Assembly: GCF_003966125.1 (NCBI RefSeq)
Contig: NZ_RXMA01000021.1
Location: 41,527 to 105,526, forward strand
DNA: 64,000 nucleotides
Source: Azospirillum griseum
Lineage (GTDB): Bacteria; Pseudomonadota; Alphaproteobacteria; Azospirillales; Azospirillaceae
Direction: 5' to 3'
Part shown: positions 56,979 to 64,000 of the stretch, one piece after another
Layout of the letters: every line of letters starts with the position of its first letter
Numbering within the stretch: position 1 is the first letter of the stretch
The notes under the pieces: model-generated
Databases searched by the model: none
Seen by the model: the letters and a program-made list of their open reading frames with translations, nothing else
What the model was told of the DNA's origin: nothing
Program-made: the position numbers and the translations under genes

Positions 56979-59078
56979 CCCAAGACACGACCGTGACGGT
57001 TGGCGGCGGCGCTTTTGCCCTGTCGCTGCGCCTGCCGCCGACCGGAATGCCGGACATCGTCGCCTGCGGCGGGCCGCCGGTGACGGAAAACCCGCTGGCC
57101 GACATCGAACGATCAAGCCGCGTCAATGGCATGGACGCGGCGGTTCCAGCCGCTGTTCTGTTGCCGGTCGGTGGCCTCGGTTTCTTTGGCTGGCCCGCCA
57201 TCGCCGGTCATCGGAACGGGCGGGATTTTCTTCTGGAATTGTCCGGGTGGCGGGTCGACCGCGCGGGAAGCCGCACCACCTTGACCGCGCGCGACCCGGT
57301 CGCCCGGATCGCGCTGTCGATCGTGCTGGAATCCTTCCCGTCCGGCGTCATCGCCATGGCCTCACGGCTGACCAACGAGGGGGATGCGCCCTACACGCTC
57401 GACCGCTGCGCCTCGGCCACCTTTCTCGCCCCCGCTGGCGAGGCCGAGGTCATCAGCTTCACCGGCATGTGGGGGCGTGAGTTCCAGACTCGCCGCGACC
57501 GCCTTGGCGAAGGGATGTGGGTGCGTGAAAACCGCCGTGGCCGCACCTCGCACGATCGGGTGCCGATGATCATGATCGCGGGGTCCGGCCAGCGGTTCGC
57601 CCTTGCGCTGGGGTGGAGCGGCAACCACCTGATCGTCATCGACCGCATCGACGATGGCCGCCGCCTCATCCATCTCGGCGCGCTGTTCGAACCGGGCGAA
57701 ATGATCCTTCCCCCCGGCGCACGGTACGACAGCCCGGTTGCCTACGCCGGTCCCGACAGCGCCGCCTTTCACGCCTTTGTCCGTGACAGCCTGATTCCCT
57801 GGCCGGGCGGCCGCGCGACCCCACGCCCGGTGACGCTCAACACGTGGGAAGGCAATTACTTCGACCACCGGCTGGATTCGCTGAAGGCGCAGGCGACCGC
57901 CGCCGCCGCGCTGGGCATCGAACGGTTCGTGCTCGACGACGGATGGTTTGGTCAACGCGACGACGACACCACCAGCCTGGGCGATTGGGACGTTGACCCG
58001 CGCAAATACCCCGCCGGTCTGGGGCCGTTGATCGACCATGTCACCGGCCTTGGCCTGCAGTTTGGCCTGTGGTTGGAACCGGAGATGGTCAACCCGGAGT
58101 CCCGGCTGTACCGGAGCCATCCGGATTGGGCGCTGCGGGTCGATGGTTACGCCCCGCGCCCATCGCGGTCGCAACTGGTGTTGGACCTGACGCGGCCGGA
58201 GGTCGCCGACCATCTGTTTCATAAGATCGACGCGATTCTGGCCAACCACGCCGTGTCCTCTGTGAAATGGGACATGAACCGCGATCTGACCCATGTCGGC
58301 GGTCGGGACGGGACCGCGCAGACCACAGCACAGACACGCGCGCTCTACGCGCTGATCGACCGCGTGCGCGCCGCCCACCCGACGGTTGAAATTGAAAGCT
58401 GCGCGTCCGGCGGGGGGCGGATCGACTGCGGCGTGCTGGCCCGCACCCACCGGGTGTGGACATCCGATTGCACCGACGCGTTGGAACGGCTGGAGATCCA
58501 ACGCGGGGCATCGGCGTTCCTGCCGCCGGAGATTCTTGGCAGCCATGTGTCGGCCAGCCCGAATCACCAGACGGGCCGCCGCCACACCCTGGCCTTTCGG
58601 GCGCTGGTCGCCATGGCCTACCACATGGGCGTTGAGTTGAACCCGCTGACCCTGACACCGGCAGAGACGGCGGAGCTGGCTGGCTGGATCGCCCACCACA
58701 AACGCCTGCGCCCGCTGCTCCACGCGCCGGGCGCGGCCTTCCATCTGGATCCGGTGGATGGCCGTTACGCCTGGGGGGCGGCAGGGGCCGACCGCATCGT
58801 CCTGTTCGTTGCCCAGGGGCCGCAGATGATTGCGGAACAGTCGTTGCCGCTGACGCTTCCTCCCCCGGTTGCCGGGCGCGGCGGCCGGTGGCGCATCAGC
58901 GCCGTCCATCCGTCCGACCCAGCCTTCGTCCGCCTGTCCGATGGGCAGCGCCGCCTGCTGTCCGGGGCGATCGCCTTCAACCTGGCCACGCTCGACCGCA
59001 GCGGCCTGCCGCTGCCGATGCTGCGCCCCGAAAGCGCGATCCTGCTCGAACTCGAACCGATTGTGAGGGATACGGCCA

Positions 59079-59086
<8 letters not shown>
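56975..59086 (+). CDS. Alpha-galactosidase (GH36)
   Basis: A 703-residue glycoside hydrolase family 36 enzyme. The beta-sandwich N-domain (1-300) leads to the barrel with FVLDDGWFGQRDDDTTSLGD, the nucleophile Asp433 in SVKWDMNRDLTH, the acid/base Asp498 in VWTSDCTDALERL and IESCASGGGRIDCGVL. It has no signal peptide, so it acts on imported sugar in the cytoplasm, releasing alpha-linked galactose. The start is the ATG at 56975 in a four-base overlap with the permease gene; the open frame upstream is not family-like. Confidence 0.93.
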
Positions 59087-60181
<1,095 letters not shown>

Positions 60182-60182
<1 letters not shown>

Positions 60183-62110
60183 TGCTGGGCGTCTGCTATT
60201 ACCCCGAACATTGGCCCGAATCCCGTTGGAGCGTTGACGCCCATCGGATGCGGGAGCTTGGCCTCACCCATGTCCGCATCGGGGAGTTCGCGTGGTCGCG
60301 GCTGGAGCCGTCGCGCGACCGCTTCACCTTCGATTGGCTGGACCGGGCGATCGACGTTCTGCACAAGGCCGGGCTGAAGATCGTGCTGGGCACACCGACG
60401 GCCACACCACCGAAATGGCTGATCGACGCGCACCCCGACATTCTGCCCTATGACGAACAGGGGCACGTGCGCGGATTCGGCTCCCGCCGCCATTACAGCT
60501 TCTCCTCTGGAACGTGGTGGCGGGAGAGCGCCCGCATCGTGGAGATCGTCGCCCGCCGTTACGGCGACCATCCGGGCGTCGTTGGCTGGCAAACGGACAA
60601 CGAATACGGCTGCCACAGCACCACCGTATCCTGGGGACCGGAGGATCGCCGGGCCTTCCGCCAGTGGCTGCGCCGCCGCTACCAGACGCCCGAGCGACTG
60701 AACGAGGCGTGGGGCGCAGTCTTTTGGTCGATGGAGGTGAACAGCTTTGACGAGGTCGAACTGCCGAACCAGGCGGTGACAGAGGTCAACCCGGCGGCCC
60801 GCCTGGACTTCCAACGCTTTTGCTCCGATCAGGTGGCGGCCTATGACCGCATGCAGGTGGACATCCTGCGGGCGCACGCGCCGGGCCGTTTCATCACCCA
60901 CAATTTCATGGGGTTCATCACCGATTTCGACCATTTCCAGGTTGGCGCGAACCTCGACTTTGCGTCGTGGGACAGCTACCCCATCGGCTTTGTCGAACGG
61001 TTCCCCTTCACCGACGCGGAGCGCGCGCTGTGGGCGGAAACCTCCCATCCCGACATCGCACCCTTCCACCACGACCTGTACCGTGGGGTCGGGCACGGGC
61101 GGTTCTGGGTGATGGAGCAGCAGCCCGGCCCGGTGAACTGGGCACCTTGGAATCCGGTTCCCAAACCGGGCATGGTGCGGCTGTGGACGTGGGAGGCCCT
61201 GGCCCATGGTGCCGATGTGGTCAGCTATTTCCGTTGGCGTCAGGCTCCCTTCGCACAGGAGCAGATGCACGCCGGCCTCAACCTGCCGGGACTGGACGAA
61301 TGGTCGGTCGGCGGTCGGGAGGCCGGGCAGACGGCGGATGAACTGGCGGCGCTTGGTCCGCTGCCCGACACCTGCCGGTCGCCGGTCGCGTTGGTTTACG
61401 ATTACGCCACCGCCTGGACCACGGCGATCCAGCCGCAGGGCAAGGATTTCTGTTATGAGGAGCTGGTTCTTCGCTGGTACGAGGCGGTGCGCCGTCTTGG
61501 CCTCGACATCGACGTTGTTCCGCCGGGCGCGTCGCTCGCTGGGTATGCGTTGGTGCTGGTCCCCAGCCTGATCCACGTCACCCCGGCGGCGCTGACCGCG
61601 TTCGCGACGGCAACGGCCCCTGTTCTCTACGGACCACGCACAGGGTCGCGGGACGACACCTTCCGGATTCCCGACACTCTGCCACCCGGTCCCCTCGCCG
61701 GATTGACCGGCAACCGGGTGACCCAGGTCGCTTCCCTGCGTCCGGGTCTTGCCGTACCCGTCGAAGGCACCGTCTCCGGAACAGCCATCCGTTGGCGGGA
61801 GCATCTGACCACCACCGGCACGGTGTTGGCCCGTTTCGCCGACGGCGATCCGGCCTTCACCGCCACGAACGGCCATCACTGCCTCGCCGCTTGGCCGGAT
61901 GAAGCCCTGTTGTCGGCCGTCATGCACCACATGGCGGGAGTGGCCGGTTTGCCGGTCGTTGATCTGCCTGCCCATGTCCGGTTGCGCCGTCGTGGGGATC
62001 TGACCTTTGCGTTCAACTACGGCACGGAAGATTGGCTTGTCCCCACTCAGGGGACGCTCCTGTTGGGCAGCAACCTGCTGAAACCACAGGAGGTCTCCAT
62101 CTGGCGCTGA
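60182..62110 (+). CDS. Beta-galactosidase (GH42)
   Basis: A 642-residue family 42 enzyme starting [16 protein letters not shown]. The acid/base Glu141 is in [13 protein letters not shown] and the nucleophile Glu312 in [18 protein letters not shown]. No signal peptide is seen, so it works in the cytoplasm on imported beta-galactosides. As the last gene of an operon that also has an alpha-galactosidase, it implies uptake of mixed-linkage galacto-oligosaccharides, for example from plant galactans. No clear terminator follows in the 200 bp to the next gene. Confidence 0.93.
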
Positions 62111-62312
62111 AGGGGGCGTTGGTGCAGAAAAGGCCGTTCTGGTGGCGGTCGGGAGGGGAGAGCGTGTATAGAGTCGGCCCGCTGAAGCCGAGACCCCGAT
62201 GCCCCCGGATTCCTGCATAGCTCCTGATCAACGGGCTGGGTGGGCCGGGTCCTTGCCGTTCCCACCCCCTTGCAACACGGCGATGTCCTGATGGAAATAG
62301 GTGTCGCTCCGA

Positions 62313-64000
62313 TCAGCCCAGCGACAGATCGCTAAGGTTCAGGGTGGCACCGGTAAACACACCGAGCAGACGGACTTCCGTGGCGTTCACCTGACTGTTG
62401 CCGTCGGCATCGATCACTTGGTAGAGGCCGGTGTTGCTGCCGTTGTTGGCCAGCACCAGCACCGATCTCCCCGCCGCTGTGTTGATCACTGTGCCCAGGG
62501 CCGTCCGGAAATTGACCAGATCGGCGTCTGTCAGACTGCCGCTGACCACAGAGGAGAGAATCACCAACTCGTTGTCGGTGATGTTCACCCCGTTGGTCGC
62601 CGCCGTCGCTGTGATCAGACCGCCATCGGCGTTCTTGTCCACGGCCGCGCGCACCACACCGGTCAGGACCACCATGTCGGTGCCTGTCTGGAAATTGCCC
62701 ACAGTGATGGCACCGGCCGCCCCGGCCTCGTTCAGAGCACTGATCACCACCTGATCCGTGCCGTTGCCTGCGGCAAGGGCGAGCGCGTCGCCGCCGCCTC
62801 GTCCATCATAGCGGATCGAACCCGCTGTGACGACCACCCGGTCGGTGGCAACGCCACCGGTCAGCGTCTCCACCCCTGTCAGGGTGAGCGTGTTTTGGGT
62901 GTCGCCGAGGGTGATGACGTCGTTGCCAGCCCCGCCAATCAGCGTCTCGATGGCGCGGGTGAGCAGGGTTGAACCATCCGGGCCGGTGCTCACCACATCG
63001 GTGCCGCTGCCGCCAATCAGCAGTTCGACGCCCGAAAGCAACCGCAGGCCGTTGCCGGTGTCGCCCAGGAACACCCAGTCGGTGCCGTCCCCGCCGGTCA
63101 GGGTTTCGATGCCGCGCAGCGTGATGGTGTTGCCCTCCGCCGCCAAGGTCGCTGCATCGGTGCCGACACCGCCCACCAGGAACTCGACGGCGCTGACCGT
63201 CATCGTCGTCCCCGCCGATCCGGTGAAAACCGTGTCGGTGGCGGCACCGCCGATCAAGGTTTCAGTTCCCGACAGGGTGAGCGTGTTCGGCGTGTCCCCC
63301 AGGGTGATGACGTCGTTGCCGACACCGCCGACCAGGGTCTCGACACCACGGGTCAGCAGGGTCGTCCCGTCCGCGCCGGTGCTGACCACATCGGTGCCAC
63401 TGCCGCCGATCAACAGCTCGACGCCGCCCAGCAACTGCATGGTGTTGCCGGTGTTGCCCAGGAACACCCAGTCGGTGCCGCCGCCACCGGTCAGCGTCTC
63501 GATGCCGCGCAGCGTGATGGTGTTGCCCCCCGCCGCCAAGGTCGCGGCGTCGGTGCCGACACCGCCCACCAGGATTTCGACCGCGCCGACCGTCATCGTC
63601 GTCCCAGCCGTGCCGGTGAAGACGGTGTCGGTGGCGGCACCACCGGTCAGCGTCTCCACGCCCGACACGGTGAGTGTGTTCGTGGTATCGCCGAGGGTGA
63701 TCGCGTCGATGCCGATCCCGCCGAGCAGCGTCTCGACGCCACGGGTGAGCAGGGTCGAGCCGCCCGCGCCAGTGCTGACCACATCGGTTCCGCTGCCACC
63801 GATCAGCAGTTCGATGCCCGCAACCAGTTGCAGGGTGTTGCCGGTGTCGTCCAGGAACACCCAGTCAATGCCGCTGCCGCCGGTCAGCGTCTCAATGCCG
63901 AGGACCATCACAGTCCCGCCGCCGTCGCCCAACAGCACGCTGTCGGTGCCGGTGCCGCCGGTCAGGGTTTCGATGCCGCTGATGCGCAGGGTGGTCCCGC
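62313..64000 (-). CDS. Giant RTX-like repeat protein, C-terminal part (N-terminus outside window)
   Basis: The frame is open from the right edge, so only the last 561 codons are present. Residues are arranged in units of 26-27 amino acids of the form ETLTGGxGTDxVxLGxxxNTxxL, close to RTX/hemolysin-type GGxGxD repeats but with the third Gly often replaced. Five units make a 131-residue super-repeat. The final 180 residues are not repetitive and read like a type I secretion C-terminus (VGNFQTGTDMVVLTGVV, LVLANNGSNTGLYQVIDADG, TLNLSDLSLG). It is presumably secreted and may act as an adhesin or surface layer protein; that role is inferred. Confidence 0.75.
   Translation of the reverse strand, partial: GTTLRISGIETLTGGTGTDSVLLGDGGGTVMVLGIETLTGGSGIDWVFLDDTGNTLQLVAGIELLIGGSGTDVVSTGAGGSTLLTRGVETLLGGIGIDAITLGDTTNTLTVSGVETLTGGAATDTVFTGTAGTTMTVGAVEILVGGVGTDAATLAAGGNTITLRGIETLTGGGGTDWVFLGNTGNTMQLLGGVELLIGGSGTDVVSTGADGTTLLTRGVETLVGGVGNDVITLGDTPNTLTLSGTETLIGGAATDTVFTGSAGTTMTVSAVEFLVGGVGTDAATLAAEGNTITLRGIETLTGGDGTDWVFLGDTGNGLRLLSGVELLIGGSGTDVVSTGPDGSTLLTRAIETLIGGAGNDVITLGDTQNTLTLTGVETLTGGVATDRVVVTAGSIRYDGRGGGDALALAAGNGTDQVVISALNEAGAAGAITVGNFQTGTDMVVLTGVVRAAVDKNADGGLITATAATNGVNITDNELVILSSVVSGSLTDADLVNFRTALGTVINTAAGRSVLVLANNGSNTGLYQVIDADGNSQVNATEVRLLGVFTGATLNLSDLSLG
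62836..64000 (-). repeat. 393-bp tandem repeats within the RTX-like gene
   Basis: The same codons recur every 393 bp: the CCCAGTC mark falls at 63074, 63467 and 63860. Each period is one 81-bp and four 78-bp sub-units. The copies are nearly identical in DNA, so recent duplication or gene conversion is likely. The array continues past the right edge. Confidence 0.85.

Noticed and set aside
63938..64000. Gene start at 63938 for the repeat protein
   Set aside because: The same repeat pattern continues in frame to the right edge, so the real start lies outside the window.
62836..64000. CRISPR array
   Set aside because: The regular repeats are 78-81 and 393 bp, coding and without spacers.

Overview
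The window is GC-rich (roughly 65%) chromosomal-type DNA from a bacterium that looks like an alphaproteobacterium, probably Rhodospirillales/Azospirillum-like. This placement rests on codon use, the TRAP and ABC uptake systems, the density of chemoreceptors, the reductive pyrimidine pathway and RTX-like secreted repeats. It is inferred from gene content, not from a marker gene. No rRNA, tRNA or CRISPR array was seen.

Layout. 1-6.2 kb: the 5' part of a YtfQ-like galactofuranose-binding protein, a LysR regulator divergent from a GalD/PrpF-type isomerase, and a complete DctPQM TRAP transporter. 6.2-9.8 kb: an overlapping sensor kinase and REC-PAS-PAS-GGDEF-EAL response regulator. 10.2-13.7 kb: ahpF, ahpC and a divergent oxyR with a perfect palindrome between them.

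13.7-26.2 kb is the most unusual region. It holds a 1521-aa FtsZ/tubulin-superfamily protein with a Cys-rich zinc-ribbon array, preceded by a 1250-aa secreted/membrane-anchored vWA protein. Just upstream lie a textbook sigma-54 promoter and a gene for a small sigma-54 activator. Divergent to these is a 938-aa metallophosphoesterase fused to what looks like a degenerate STAND/NACHT-type NTPase. I read this as a sigma-54-controlled tubulin-vWA envelope or membrane-remodelling system with a possible nucleotidase/defence partner.

26.7-38.8 kb: a full reductive pyrimidine degradation route. PreT-PreA, a dihydropyrimidinase and an N-carbamoyl-beta-alanine amidohydrolase make beta-alanine, and a beta-alanine:pyruvate aminotransferase and a methylmalonate-semialdehyde-type dehydrogenase take it on towards acetyl-CoA. 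A RutR-like TetR regulator and a RutR-like operator upstream of preT suggest the control. The beta-alanine half lies between two inverted, inactivated IS6-like elements, one of which has cut an integrase remnant.

40.0-43.8 kb: LysR, Dabb, a four-helix-type membrane protein and a TetR gene with a tandem palindromic operator, then an orphan amino-acid-type binding protein. 43.9-50.1 kb: three methyl-accepting chemotaxis proteins, two of them in a duplicated MCP + secreted Cache-protein module. 50.5-52.7 kb: a graveyard of IS6 and IS5 remnants around another LysR gene. 52.8-62.1 kb: an AraC/MelR-like regulator divergent from a six-gene galactoside operon (binding protein, two permeases, GH36 alpha-galactosidase, ATPase, GH42 beta-galactosidase). 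62.3-64 kb: the 3' part of a giant repeat protein built of 393-bp tandem units with a type I secretion-like C-terminus.
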